Origin: Warburgia ugandensis
Taxonomy: Eukaryota > Streptophyta > Magnoliopsida > Canellales > Canellaceae
Length of the DNA stretch: 64,000 nt
Assembly (NCBI GenBank): GCA_035236585.1
Contig: CP141139.1
Location: 21,158,990-21,222,989 of the forward strand
Direction of reading: 5' to 3'
Position numbers and translations under genes: made by a program. This document shows, piece after piece, positions 13,741 to 26,300 of the stretch. Within the stretch, counting starts at the first letter, position 1. The number at the start of each line of letters is the position of its first letter. The notes beneath the pieces are model-generated. The model made no database searches, was not told the DNA's origin, and was given only the letters and a program-made list of their open reading frames with translations.

Positions 13741-14270
13741 GACAATGTATCTTGGACTTCCCACCATTTAAGTTGCCCAGACATTGTGCCAAGGATCATC
13801 CAATAGCTTGAAATGATTAGGCATTATATTCGGGAACATCCTAGGACTCCAAGTGATTTGACTCTGTCTTTACGAACTTCGAAGGACATATGTGTTGTTT
13901 AGACAATGTGCCTTGAGTCTTCGTGTCATATAAACTGCTTACACATTGTGCCAAGGACCATCAAGTTTCTTAACAAGTTGGACATTGTGTTTGGGAACAT
14001 CCCATTACCCGAATTGATTTTACTTTGTGCCTAGGGTACTTCCATGGACATGTTATCTTGTATCAGCTTTGCCTTGTTGTACCATTTAAGTTGTGTCTAG
14101 GAACATCCAAGGACATGTATTTATGTGATAGTATGCCTTGGGCTTAACAACATTTAAATTGCAGACATTGTGCCAAAACTTCTTAAAAAGTTTAGGCACT
14201 GTATTTGGGAACATCCCATTACTTGTAGTTATTTTACTTTATGCCTGGGGTACTTCCATGGACATGTGAT
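13741..14270 (+). repeat. S1 block, copy 1: diverged sub-repeats
   Basis: This stretch carries diverged relatives of the ~150-bp sub-repeat, with the same phrases in the same order (for example 'gggaacatcctaggactcc', 'acattgtgccaaggaccatc', 'ttacccgaattgatttt'). The M-S1 boundary is gradual; I placed it where 'tatttgacaatgtatcttgg' replaces the monomer phrase. S1 ends at about 14,270, where similarity to the sub-repeat stops and segment X begins. An 82-codon ORF starting at 14,170 runs from S1 into X; it recurs in the other copies and has no recognisable domain. Confidence 0.85.
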
Positions 14271-14453
14271 CCTCCATAAGAAAAACAATAAGAAGAAAAG
14301 AAAAAGCTTTGGAAGGACATCAATCTACAGTGAGGCGGGTAGATCTGATCGTCTGAGTTTTAGATTATTTGAAAATTTCGTAAACATGAATTTGAATCTG
14401 GTTTTAATGGATGAATGAATGTATTGTGCTTAAAAGAATAGTTATTCTGACAA

Positions 14454-14468
14454 GCGTCACCAGGACGC
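14454..14468 (+). other. Mini-hairpin GCGTC-accag-GACGC in segment X
   Basis: A perfect 5-bp stem with a 5-base loop. The equivalent site differs between copies, especially in the right half (near 33,173; 36,339; 39,507; 42,681; 49,013; 52,192; 55,362), while flanking sequence is almost fixed. The stem is short and no function is claimed. Confidence 0.55.
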
Positions 14469-14880
14469 ACTGCCCAATTGCATCCTTATGTGTCCTAGGA
14501 TTCGAGATGCACCCATGTGTGTAACAATGCATAACAGTGCTCAAAAGTGCCTAATAGTAAAATTTGATCGGACAATCACCGTAGAACGGCAGATGTCATT
14601 TTTCGACATTAATTTTACCAACCAAATGATGTTGGAATTTGTCTATTTTTGAACCATTTTTCTCCCCTTGAGATTGTGAACAAGATGAACAGCTTAGATT
14701 TTTAAAATTCATTTTCTATAGACCGTCCATCACCGTACATTCTTCTCGTTGTTATTTGCAAATTTACCTACGCAATTGACATCTGATCAAAAATATTTTT
14801 CATGGATTTGATCTTGTTACCTCTTTGGAGATAACGAATGGCTTGGATCTTTGTTGCAAGGTATCGCACTCTCCAAATCA

Positions 14881-14955
14881 ACTCCTCTCCCTTTCTTCCT
14901 CTTCCTTCTTCATCTTCTTCTCTTTCTTCATCGGATTTCTCTCTCTCTCTCTCTC
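14881..14955 (+). repeat. Polypyrimidine tract ending in (TC)9 microsatellite
   Basis: About 75 bases almost entirely of C and T, ending in a TC run at 14,938-14,955. All 13 X copies have it. Unit counts read from the sequence are 9, 8 and 8 in the left copies, and 15, 13, 10, 15, 12, 9, 12, 9, 13 and 11 in right copies 1 to 10. On the opposite strand it gives a GA run followed by a purine-rich stretch that encodes a spurious Arg-Glu repeat. Confidence 0.95.
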
Positions 14956-14970
14956 ATCATTTTAGGTAAT

Positions 14971-14984
14971 AGACCATATGGTCT
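14971..14984. other. 14-bp perfect palindrome AGACCATATGGTCT
   Basis: A self-complementary 14-mer 15 bases after the TC run. It is unchanged in the X copies I read (for example 32,647-32,660 in the opposite half). It could be a dimeric protein site or neutral; the sequence alone does not decide. Confidence 0.8.
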
Positions 14985-15011
14985 GTCTTGATTTTTCCCT
15001 AAGAGAGGGGT

Positions 15012-15038
15012 GGGGTGCCAATATCAAAATGGCACCCC
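15012..15038. other. Hairpin: 9-bp stem ggggtgcca / tggcacccc
   Basis: A perfect 9-bp inverted repeat around a 9-base loop ('atatcaaaa'). Most X copies keep it. Right copies 6 (48,450) and 9 (57,957) have lost one arm through deletions of about 11 and 10 bp that leave the other arm intact. No T-run or other context makes this a recognised terminator. Confidence 0.8.
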
Positions 15039-15210
15039 CTTTACAAGTAATAATTTTTACTTTTTCTTTAATTCATTATTTAAAATTTTAACCTTTTGTA
15101 ATTTGTTTTAAATAAATGATTGTGTTCCCTACATGATAGTGAGTGCATGGCCCACTTGGGTTCTTTAAATTTTGCGTTGGTCCTACATGGTAAAATTACA
15201 AAAATACCCT

Positions 15211-15989
15211 TTAAAGTACCCAAACATTGTGCCAAGGATCACGTAATGGTTTCAAAAGATTAGACATTGCTCTCAAAAACATCATCTGACATTTTTCCTA
15301 TGAACTTCCAAGGACATTTATTGTTTCAATCACGTGCCATGGGATTTCACATCATTTAATCGGCCCATACATTGTGCCTAGCATCATTCAACTTCCAAGG
15401 GCATATTGTCTTGACACTGTGACTTGGGCATTTAAGTTGCCTGAACATAGGGTCAAGGCTCATCCAACAACTAGAAAAGAGTAGACATTATGTTATGGAA
15501 CATCTCGAGACTCGAAGTGAATTGACTTTGTGCATAGGATCTTCCAAGGACATGTATTGTTTTGACAATGTGCCTTGGGACTTCTGATCATTTAAATTAC
15601 CTGCACATTATGCCAAGGAGCACCCAACTTCTTAAAAGCTCGGACAATGTGGTTGGGAACGTCCGGGCACTCGAAGTGATTTGACATTGTGTCTTGAGGA
15701 CTTCTACGAACATGTTAGACATGATGTTTGAAAACATCCTAGGCCTCAAAGTAATTTGACTTTGTGCCTAGGGACTTAAAGGGCATGTAATGTTTTGACA
15801 TTGTCCCATGCTACTTCTCAGGTCATAATGTGCTAGTACATTGTACCAAAGATCATCCAATAGCTTTAAAAATTTTGCTGTTGTGTTTGGACATTCCAGG
15901 ACTTTCGAAGTGATTTTATTTTGTTGTGCCTAAGGACTTCGATGGACATGTAATGTTTTGACATGGCACCATGGGTCTTCGCAGTGCTT
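15211..15989 (+). repeat. S2 block, copy 1: diverged sub-repeats
   Basis: Several diverged sub-repeats in the same phrase order as M, for example 'cattgtgccaaggatcacgt', 'ggacatgtattgttttgaca', 'cactcgaagtgatttgacat'. The sequence becomes M-like around 15,990 ('tcaaacaatgagccaaaag'). No gene is seen in this stretch. Confidence 0.85.
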
Positions 15990-18120
15990 CAATTGCTCAA
16001 ACAATGAGCCAAAAGCATCATCCAATGGCTTGAAAATTTAAGAAGATGTGTTTGGTAACATACCAGAACTCTTGAAGTGATTTGACTTTGTGCCTAAGGA
16101 CTTCGTTGGACATGTTAATGTTTTGACATTGCGCCATGGTTTGGCCTAGACATTGTGCCCAACACTTAAAGGGTCCAACATTGTGCAAAAAGGATCATCA
16201 AATGGCTTGAAATGTTTAGATGATGTGTTGGGAGACTTGAAGTGATTTGAGTTTGAGCGAGGGGACTTTCAAAGACATGTAATGTATTTGAACATGCTTG
16301 GACACTGTGCCAAGGATTATACAATAGTTTGAAAAGTTTAACCATTGTGTTCGAGAACATTCTTACATTTGGAGTGAGTTGAATTAGTGCCGAAGGATTT
16401 CCATGGACATGTAATGTTTTTGTAATTTTCCTTTGAGCTTCCCAAGTGTAACACATGTGCTCTGAGAGTGTGCCAAGGATCATGAGCTTGAATAATTAGG
16501 AAGTTTTGTTTGGGAACTTTCCAGAACACTAATTGATTTGACTCCGTGCTTAAGTATGCATTGTTTTGACATTGTGCTTTGTGAGTTTTGAAGTGCTTAA
16601 AGTGCTCAAACAATGAGCCAAAAGGATCATCCAATGGCTTCAAAAGTTAAGAGGATGTGTTTGGTAACATCCCAGGACTCTTGAAGTGATTTGACTTTGT
16701 GCCTAAGGACTTCGTTGGACATGTTAATATTTTGACATTGTGCCATGGTTTGGCCCAGACATTGTGCCCAGCACTTAAAGGGTCCAACATTGTGCAAAAG
16801 GATCATCAAATGGCTTGAAATGTTTAGATGATGTGTTTGGGAGACTTGAAGTGATTTGAGTTTGTGCCTGGGAACTTTCAAAGACATGTAATGTATTTGA
16901 ACATGCTTGGACACTGTGCCAAGGATTATACAATAGTTTGAAAAGTTTAAGCATTATGTTCGAGAACATTCTTAGATTTGGAGTGATTTGAATTAGTGCC
17001 TAAGGATTTCCATGGACATGTAATGTTTTTGTAATTTTCCTTTGAGCTTCCCAAGTGTAACACATGTGCTCCAACAGTGTGCCTGAACTTGAATAATTAA
17101 GAAGTTTTGTTTGGGAACTTTCCAGAACACTGATTGATTTGACTCTATGCTTAGGTATGCATTGTTTTGACATTGTGCTTTGTGAGTTTTGAAGTGCTTA
17201 AAGTGCTCAAACAATTAGCCAAAAGGATCTTCCAATGGCTTGAAAAGTTAAGAGGATGTGTTTGGCAACATCCCAGGACTCTTGAAGTGATTTGATTTTG
17301 TGCCTAAGGACTTCGTTGGACATGTTAATGTTTTGACATTGTGCCACGGTTTGGTCCAGACATTGTGCCCAGCACTTAAAGGGTCCAACATTGTGCAAAA
17401 GGATCATCAAATGGCTTGAAATGTTTAGATGATGTATTTGGGAGACTAGAAGTGATTTGAGTTTGTGCCTGGGGACTTTCAAAGACATGTAATGTATTTG
17501 AACATGCTTGGACACTGTGCCAAGGATTATACAATAGTTTGAAAAGTTTAAGCATTATGTTCGAGAACATTCTTAGATTTGGAGTGATTTGAATTAGTGC
17601 CTAAGGATTTCCATGGACATGTAATGTTTTTGTAATTTTCCTTTGAGCTTCCCAAGTGTAACACATGTGCTCCAACAGTGGGCCAAGGATCATGAGCTTG
17701 AATAATTAGGAAGTTTTGTTTGGGAACTTTCCAGAACACTAATTGATTTGACTCCGTGCTTAAGTATGCATTGTTTTGACATTGTGCTTTGTGAGTTTTG
17801 AAGTGCTTAAAGTGCTCAAACAATGAGCCAAAAGGATCATCCAATGGCTTCAAAAGTTAGGAGGATGTGTTTGGTAACATCTCAGGACTCTTGAAGTGAT
17901 TTGACTTTGTACCTAAGGACTTCGTTGGACATGTTAATATTTTGACATTGTGCCATGGTTTGGTCCAGACATTGTGCCCAGCACTTAAAGGGTCCAACGT
18001 TGTGCAAAAAGGATCATCAAATGGCTTGAAAGGTTTAGATGATCTGTTTGGGAAAATCCCAGGACTCGAAGTGTTTTGAGTTTGTGCCTGGGGACTTTAA
18101 GGGACATATAATGTATTTGA
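15990..18120 (+). repeat. M block of HOR 1, with two extra monomers
   Basis: Phase marks ('tttccagaacact') lie at 16,518, 17,119 and 17,728, against one per basic HOR, so this unit holds two extra monomers. The first monomer part has the S2-adjacent form ('agccaaaagcatcatcc'), then come D, a form with 'ggcaacatcc', and D. The monomer ending near 17,119 is 9 bp short because 'aaggatcat' is missing at about 17,083. The X-to-X distance of 4,378 bp equals about 3,168 plus 2 x 605. Confidence 0.93.
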
Positions 18121-18648
18121 CAATGTATCTTGGACTTCCCACCATTTAAGTTGCCCAGACATTGTGCCAAGGATCATCCAATAGCTTGAAATGATTAGGC
18201 ATTATATTCGGGAACATCCTAGGACTCCAAGTGATTTGACTCTGTCTTTACGAACTTCGAAGGACATATGTGTTGTTTAGACAATGTGCCTTGAGTCTTC
18301 GTGTCATATAAACTGCTTACACATTGTGCCAAGGACCATCAAGTTTCTTAACAAGTTGGACATTGTGTTTGGGAACATCCCATTACCCGAATTGATTTTA
18401 CTTTGTGCCTAGGGTACTTCCATGGACATGTTATCCTGTATCATTTTTGCCTTGTTGTACCGTTTAAGTTGTGTCTAGGAACATCCAAGGACATGTATTT
18501 ATGTGGTAGTATGGCTTGGGCTTAACAACATTTAAATTGCAGACAGTGTGCCAAAACTTCTTAAAAAGTTTAGGCACTGTATTTGGGAACATCCCATTAC
18601 TTGTAGTTATTTTACTTTATGCCTGGGGTACTTCCATGGACATGTGAT
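18121..18648 (+). repeat. S1 block, copy 2
   Basis: Nearly identical to S1 copy 1, ending where X begins after 'ggacatgtgat'. It differs by small substitutions, for example 'ttatcctgtatcatttttgc' against the 'cttgtatcag' form elsewhere. Only the recurrent satellite ORFs are present. Confidence 0.88.
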
Positions 18649-19586
18649 CCTCCATAAGAAAAACAATAAGAAGAAAAGAAAAAGCTTTGGAAGGACATCA
18701 ATCTACAGTGAGGCAGGTAGATCTGATCGTCTGAGTTTTAGATTATTTGAAAATTTCGTAAACATGAATTTGAATCTGGTTTTAATGGATGAATGAATGT
18801 ATTGTGCTTAAAAGAATAGTTATTCTGACAAGCGTCACCAGGACGCACTGCCCAATTGCATCCTTATGTGTCCTAGGATTCGAGATGCACCCATGTGTGT
18901 AACAATGCATAACAGTGCTCAAAAGTGCCTAATAGTAAAATTTGATCGGACAGTCACCGTAGAATGGCAGATGTCATTTTTCGACATTAATTTTACCAAC
19001 CAAATGATGTTGGAATTTGTCTATTTTTGAACCATTTTTCTCCCCTTGAGATTGTGAACAAGATGAACAGCTTAGATTTTTAAAATTCATTTTCTATAGA
19101 CCGTCCATCACCGTACATTCTTCTCGTTGTTATTTGCAAATTTACCTACGCAATTGACATCTGATCAAAAATATTTTTCATGGATTTGATCTTGTTACCT
19201 CTTTGGAGATAACGAATGGCTTGGATCTTTGTTGCAAGGTATCGCACTCTCCAAATCAACTCCTCTCCCTTTCTTCCTCTTCCTTCTTCATCTTCTTCTC
19301 TTTCTTCATCGGATTTCTCTCTCTCTCTCTCATCATTTTAGGTAATAGACCATATGGTCTGTCTTGATTTTTCCCTAAGAGAGGGGTGGGGTGCCAATAT
19401 CAAAATGGCACCCCCTTTACAAGTAATAATTTTTACTTTTTCTTTAATTCATTATTTAAAATTTTAACCTTTTGTAATTTGTTTTAAATAAATGATTGTG
19501 TTCCCTACATGATAGTGAGTGCATGGCCCACTTGGGTTCTTTAAATTTTGCGTTGGTCCTACATGGTAAAATTACAAAAGTACCCT
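18649..19586 (+). repeat. Segment X, copy 2
   Basis: Same content and order as X copy 1, 938 bp, with a TC run of 8 units (19,316-19,331), the 14-bp palindrome and the intact 9-bp hairpin. It carries 'cagtcaccgtagaatgg' where copies 1 and 3 have 'caatcaccgtagaacgg', and 'acaaaagtaccc' near its end. Confidence 0.88.
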
Positions 19587-20367
19587 TTAAAGTACCCAAA
19601 CATTGTGCCAAGGATCACGTAATGGTTTCAAAAGATTAGACATTGCTCTCAAAAACATCATCTGACATTTTTCCTATGAACTTCCAAGGACATTTATTGT
19701 TTCAATCACGTGCCATGGGATTTCACATCATTTAATCGGCCCATACATTGTGCCTAGCATCATTCAACTTCCAAGGGCATATTGTCTTGACACTGTGACT
19801 TGGGCATTTAAGTTGCCTGAACATAGGGTCAAGGCTCATCCAACAACTAGAAAAGAGTAGACATTATGTTATGGAACATCTCGAGACTCGAAGTGAATTG
19901 ACTTTGTGCATAGGATCTTCCAAGGACATGTATTGTTTTGACAATGTGCCTTGGGACTTCTGATCATTTAAATTACCTGCACATTATGCCAAGGAGCACC
20001 CAACTTCTTAAAAAGCTCAGACAATGTGGTTGGGAACGTCCAAGCACTCGAAGTGATTTGACATTGTGTCTTGAGGACTTCTACGAACATGTTAGACATG
20101 ATGTTTGAAAACATCCTAGGCCTCAAAGTAATTTGACTTTGTGCCTAGGGACTTAAAGGGCATGTAATGTTTTGACATTGTCCCATGCTACTTCTCAGGT
20201 CATAATGTGCTAGTACATTGTACCAAAGATCATCCAATAGCTTTAAAAATTTTGTAGTAGTGTTTGGACATTCCAGGACTTTCGAAGTGATTTTATTTTG
20301 TTGTGCCTAAGGACTTCGATGGACATGTAATGTTTTGACATGGCACCATGGGTCTTCGCAGTGCTTC
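19587..20367 (+). repeat. S2 block, copy 2
   Basis: Diverged sub-repeats matching S2 copy 1 almost base for base. It shares 'gtccaagcactcg' with copy 3, where copy 1 has 'gtccgggcactcg'. No gene is seen. Confidence 0.88.
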
Positions 20368-23300
20368 AGTTGCTCAAACAATGAGCCAAAAGCATCATCC
20401 AATGGCTTGAAAATTTAAGAAGATGTGTTTGGTAACATACCAGGACTCTTGAAGTGATTTGACTTTGTGCCTAAGGACTTCGTTGGACATGTTAATGTTT
20501 TGACATTGCGCTATGGTTTGGCCTAGACATTGTGCGCAACACTTAAAGGGTCCAACATTGTGCAAAAAGGATCATCAAATGGCTTGAAATGTTTAGATGA
20601 TGTGTTGGGAGACTTGAAGTGATTTGAGTTTGTGCCTGGGGACTTTCAAAGACATGTAATGTATTTGAACATGCTTGGACACTGTGCCAAGGATTATACA
20701 ATAGTTTGAAAAGTTTAACCATTGTGTTCGAGAACATTCTTACATTTGGAGTGAGTTGAATTAGTGCCGAAGGATTTCCATGGACATGTAATGTTTTTGT
20801 AATTTTCCTTTGAGCTTCCCAAGTGTAACACATGTGCTCTGAGAGCGTGCCAAGGATCATGAGCTTGAATAATTAGGAAGTTTTGTTCGGGAACTTTCCA
20901 GAACACTAATTGATTTGACTCCGTGCTTAAGTGTGCATTGTTTTGACATTGTGCTTTGTGAGTTTTGAAGTGCTTAAAGTGCTCAAACAATGAGCCAAAA
21001 GGATCATCCAATGGCTTCAAAAGTTAAGAGGATGTGTTTGGTAACATCCCAGGACTCTTGAAGTGATTTGACTTTGTGCCTAAGGACTTCGTTGGACATG
21101 TTAATATTTTGACATTGTGCCATGGTTTGGCCCAGACATTGTGCCCAGCACTTAAAGGGTCCAACATTGTGCAAAAAGGATAATCAAATGGCTTGAAATG
21201 TTTAGATGATGTGTTTGGGAGACTTGAAGTGATTTGAGTTTGTGCCTGGGAACTTTCAAAGACATGTAATGTATTTGAACATGCTTGGACACTGTGCCAA
21301 GGATTATACAATAGTTTGAAAAGTTTAAGCATTATGTTCGAGAACATTCTTAGATTTGGAGTGATTTGAATTAGTGCCTAAGGATTTCCATGGACATGTA
21401 ATGTTTTTGTAATTTTCCTTTGAGCTTCCCAAGTGTAACACATGTGCTCCAACAGTGTGCCAAGGATCATGAACTTGAATAATTAGGAAGTTTTGTTTGG
21501 GAACTTTCCAGAACACTAATTGATTTGACTCCGTGCTTAAGTATGCATTGTTTTGACATTGTGCTTTGTGAGTTTTGAAGTGCTTAAAGTGCTCAAACAA
21601 TGAGCCAAAAGGATCATCCAATGGCTTCAAAAGTTAAGAGGATGTGTTTGGTAACATCCCAGGACTCTTGAAGTGATTTGATTTTGTGCCTAAGGACTTC
21701 GTTGGACATGTTAATATTTTGACATTGTGCCATGGTTTGGCCCAGACATTGTGCCCAGCACTTAAAGGGTCCAACATTGTGCAAAAAGGATAATCAAATG
21801 GCTTGAAATGTTTAGATGATGTGTTTGGGAGACTTGAAGTGATTTGAGTTTGTGCCTGGGAACTTTCAAAGACATGTAATGTATTTGAACATGCTTGGAC
21901 ACTGTGCCAAGGATTATACAATAGTTTGAAAAGTTTAAGCATTATGTTCGAGAACATTCTTAGATTTTTAGTGATTAGAATTAGTGCCTAAGGATTTCCA
22001 TGGACATGTAATGTTTTTGTAATTTTCCTTTGAGCTTCCCAAGTGTAACACATGTGCTCCAACAGTGTGCCTGAACTTGAATAATTAAGAAGTTTTGTTT
22101 GGGAACTTTCCCAAACACTGATTGATTTGACTCTGTGCTTAGGTATGCATTATTTTGACATTGTGCTTTGTGAGTTTTGAAGTGCTTAAAGTGCTCAAAC
22201 AATGAGGCAAAAGGATCATCCAATGGCTTGAGAAGTTAAGAGGATGTGTTGGTAACATCCCAAGACTCTTGAAGTGTTTTGACTTTGTGCCCAAGGACAT
22301 CGTTGGACATGTTAATGTTTTGACAATATGCCATGGTTTGGCCCAAACATTGTGCCTAGCACTTAAAGGGTCCAACATTGTGCAAAAAGGATCATCAAAT
22401 GGCTTGAAATGTTTAGATGATGTGTTGGGAGACTTGAAGTGATTTGAGTTTGTGCCTGGGGACTTTCAAAGACATGTAATGTATTTGAACATGCTTGGAC
22501 ACTGTGCCAAGGATTATACAATAGTTTGAAAAGTTTAACCATTGTGTTCGAGAACATTCTTACATTTGGAGTGAGTTGAATTAGTGCCGAAGGATTTCCA
22601 TGGACATGTAATGTTTTTGTAATTTTCCTTTGAGCTTCCTAAGTGTAACACATGTGCTCTGAGAGTGTGCCAAGGATCATGAGCTTGAATAATTAGGATG
22701 TTTTGTTTGGGAACTTTCCAGAACACTAATTGATTTGACTCCGTGCTTAAGTATGCATTGTTTTGACATTGTGCTTTGTGAGTTTTGAAGTGCTTAAAGT
22801 GCTCAAACAATGAGCCAAAAGGATCATCCAATGGCTTCAAAAGTTAGGAGGATGTGTTTGGTAACATCTCAGGACTCTTGAAGTGATTTGACTTTGTGCC
22901 TAAGGACTTCGTTGGACATGTTAATATTTTGACAATGTGCCATGGTTTGGCCCAGACATTGTGCCCAGCACTTAAAGGGTCCAACATTGTGCAAAAAGGA
23001 TCATCAAATGGCTTGAAATGTTTAGATGATGTGTTTGGGAGACTTGAAGTGATTTGAGTTTGTGCCTGGGAACTTTCAAAGACATGTAATGTATTTGAAC
23101 ATGCTTGGACACTGTGCCAAGGATTATACAATAGTTTGAAAAGTTTAAGCATTATGTTCGAGAACATTCTTAGATTTGGAGTGATTTGAATTAGTGCCTA
23201 AGGATTTCCATGGACATGTAATGTTTTTGTAATTTTCCTTTGAGCTTCCCAAGTGTAACACATGTGCTCTGAGAGCGTGCCAAGGATCATGAGCTTGAAT

Positions 23301-26300
23301 AATTAGGAAGTTTTGTTTGGGAACTTTCCAGAACACTAATTGATTTGACTCTTTGCTTAAGTATGCATTGTTTTGACATTGTGCTTTGTGAGTTTTGAAG
23401 TGCTTAAAGTGCTCAAACAATGAGCCAAAAGGATCATCCAATGGCTTCAAAAGTTAAGAGGATGTGTTTGGTAACATCCCAGGACTCTTGAAGTGATTTG
23501 ACTTTGTGCCTAAGGACTTCGTTGGACATGTTAATATTTTGACATTGTGCCATGGTTTGGCCCAGACATTGTGCCTAGCACTTAAAGGGTCCAACATTGT
23601 GCAGAAAGGATCATCAAATGGCATGAAATGTTTAGATGATGTGTTTGGGAGACTTGAAGTGATTTGAATTTGTGCCTAAGGACATTCAGCGACATGTAAT
23701 GTATTTGAACATGCTTGGACACTGTGCCAAGGATTATACAATAGTTTGAAAAGTTTAAGCATTATGTTCGAGAACATTCTTAGATTTGGAGTGATTTGAA
23801 TTAGTGCCTAAGGATTTCCATGGACATGTAATGTTTTTGTAATTTTCCTTTGAGCTTCCCAAGTGTAACACATGTGCTCCAACAGTGTGCCTGAACTTGA
23901 ATAATTAAGAAGTTTTGTTTGGGAACTTTCCCAAACACTGATTGATTTGACTCTGTGCTTAGGTATGCATTATTTTGACATTGTGCTTTGTGAGTTTTGA
24001 AGTGCTTAAAGTGCTCAAACAATGAGCCAAAAGGATCATCCAATGGCTTGAAAAGTTAAGAGGATGTGTTGGTAACATCCCAAGACTCTTGAAGTGTTTT
24101 GACTTTGTGCCCAAGGACATCGTTGGACATGTTAATGTTTTGACAATATGCCATGGTTTGGCCCAAACATTGTGCCTAGCACTTAAAGGGTCCAACATTG
24201 TGCAAAAAGGATCATCAAATGGCTTGAAATGTTTAGATGATGTGTTGGGAGACTTGAAGTGATTTGAGTTTGTGCCTGGGGACTTTCAAAGACATGTAAT
24301 GTATTTGAACATGCTTGGACACTGTGCCAAGGATTATACAATAGTTTGAAAAGTTTAAGCATTGTGTTCGAGAACATTCTTACATTTGGAGTGAGTTGAA
24401 TTAGTGCCGAAGGATTTCCATGGACATGTAATGTTTTTGTAATTTTCCTTTGAGCTTCCTAAGTGTAACACATGTGCTCTGAGAGTGTGCCAAGGATCAT
24501 GAGCTTGAATAATTAGGAAGTTTTGTTTGGGAACTTTCCAGAACACTAATTGATTTGACTCCGTGCTTAAGTATGCATTGTTTTGACATTGTGCTTTGTG
24601 AGTTTTGAAGTGCTTAAAGTGCTCAAACAATGAGCCAAAAGGATCATCCAATGGCTTCAAAAGTTAGGAGGATGTGTTTGGTAACATCTCAGGAGTCTTG
24701 GAGTGATTTGACTTTGTGCCCAAGGACATCGTTGGACATGTTAATGTTTTGACAATATGCCATGGTTTGGCCCAGACATTGTGCCTAGCACTTAAAGGGT
24801 CCAACATTGTGCAAAAAGGATCATCAAATGGCTTGAAATGTTTAGATGATGTGTTGGGAGACTTGAAGTGATTTGAGTTTATGCCTGGGGACATTCAAGG
24901 ACATGTAATGTATTTGACCATGCTTGGACACTGTGCCAAGGATTATACAATAGTTTGAAAAGTTTAACCATTGTGTTCGAGAACATTCTTAGATTTGGAG
25001 TGATTTGAATTAGTGCCGAAGGATTTCCATGGACATGTAATGTTTTTGTAATTTTCCTTTGAGCTTCCCAAGTGTAACACATGTGCTCTGAGAGCGTGCC
25101 AAGGATCATGAGCTTGAATAATTAGGAAGTTTTGTTTGGGAACTTTCCAGAACACTAACTGATTTGACTCCATGCTTAAGTATGCATTGTTTTGACATTG
25201 TGCTTTGTGAGTTTTGAAGTGCTTAAAGTGCTCAAACAATGAGCCAAAAGGATCATCCAATGGCTTGAAAAGTTAAGAGGATGTGTTTGGCAACATCCCA
25301 GGACTCTTGAAGTGATTTGATTTTGTGCCTAAGGACTTCGTTGGACATGTTAATGTTTTGACATTGTGCCACGGTTTGGTCCAGACATTGTGCCCAGCAC
25401 TTAAAGGGTCCAACATTGTGCAAAAAGGATAATCAAATGGCTTGAAATGTTTAGATGATGTGTTTGGGAGACTTGAAGTGATTTGATTTTGTGCCTAAGG
25501 ACTTTCAAAGACATGTAATGTATTTGAACAAGCTTAAACACTGTGCCAAGGATTATACAATAGTTTGAAAAGTTTAAGCATTATGTTCGAGAACATTCTT
25601 AGATTTTTAGTGATTAGAATTAGTGCCTAAGGATTTCCATGGACATGTAATGTTTTTGTAATTTTCCTTTGAGCTTCCCAAGTGTAACACATGTGCTCCA
25701 ACAGTGTGCCTGAACTTGAATAATTAAGAAGTTTTGTTTGGGAACTTTCCCAAACACTGATTGATTTGACTCTGTGCTTAGGTATGCATTATTTTGACAT
25801 TGTGCTTTGTGAGTTTTGAAGTGCTTAAAGTGCTCAAACAATGAGGCAAAAGGATCATCCAATGGCTTGAGAAGTTAAGAGGATGTGTTGGTAACATCCC
25901 AAGACTCTTGAAGTGTTTTGACTTTGTGCCCAAGGACATCGTTGGACATGTTAATGTTTTGACAATATGCCATGGTTTGGCCCAAACATTGTGCCTAGCA
26001 CTTAAAGGGTCCAACATTGTGCAAAAAGGATCATCAAATGGCTTGAAATGTTTAGATGATGTGTTGGGAGACTTGAAGTGATTTGAGTTTGTGCCTAGGG
26101 ACTTTCAAAGACATGTAATGTATTTGAACATGCTTGGACACTGTGCCAAGGATTATACAATAGTTTGAAAAGTTTAACCATTGTGTTCGAGAACATTCTT
26201 ACATTTGGAGTGAGTTGAATTAGTGCCGAAGGATTTCCATGGACATGTAATGTTTTTGTAATTTTCCTTTGAGCTTCCTAAGTGTAACACATGTGCTCTG

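Larger units (their letters stand above)
14271..15210 (+). repeat. Segment X, copy 1: non-satellite insert inside the HOR
   Basis: About 940 bp with no visible sub-repeat similarity, set between two half sub-repeats: the left flank stops after 'ggacatgtgat' and the right flank resumes at 'ttaaagtacccaaacattg'. Contents in order: an A/G-rich start, a GCGTC/GACGC mini-hairpin (14,454-14,468), related phrases 'gatgaacagcttagat' and 'gaatggcttggatc', a polypyrimidine tract with (TC)9, the palindrome 'agaccatatggtct', a 9-bp-stem hairpin, then an AT-rich stretch. I found no terminal inverted repeats, clear target-site duplication, LTR pair, tRNA-like boxes or coding domain. It could be an old transposon fragment or captured genomic DNA carried along by amplification. 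It does not align with M. Confidence 0.85.

Noticed and set aside
14170..14418. 82-codon ORF spanning S1 and X as a conserved small gene
   Set aside because: It starts in satellite and runs into unrelated X sequence, in all copies. Conservation follows from recent duplication, and copy 7 tolerates two compensating frameshifts.
15012..15038. Hairpin as a transcription terminator
   Set aside because: The sequence is eukaryotic-looking with no gene upstream, and no T-run follows the stem in a terminator arrangement.
14271..15210. Segment X as an intact LTR retrotransposon, MITE or Helitron
   Set aside because: No paired terminal repeats, no clear target duplication and no coding domain; element class cannot be supported.
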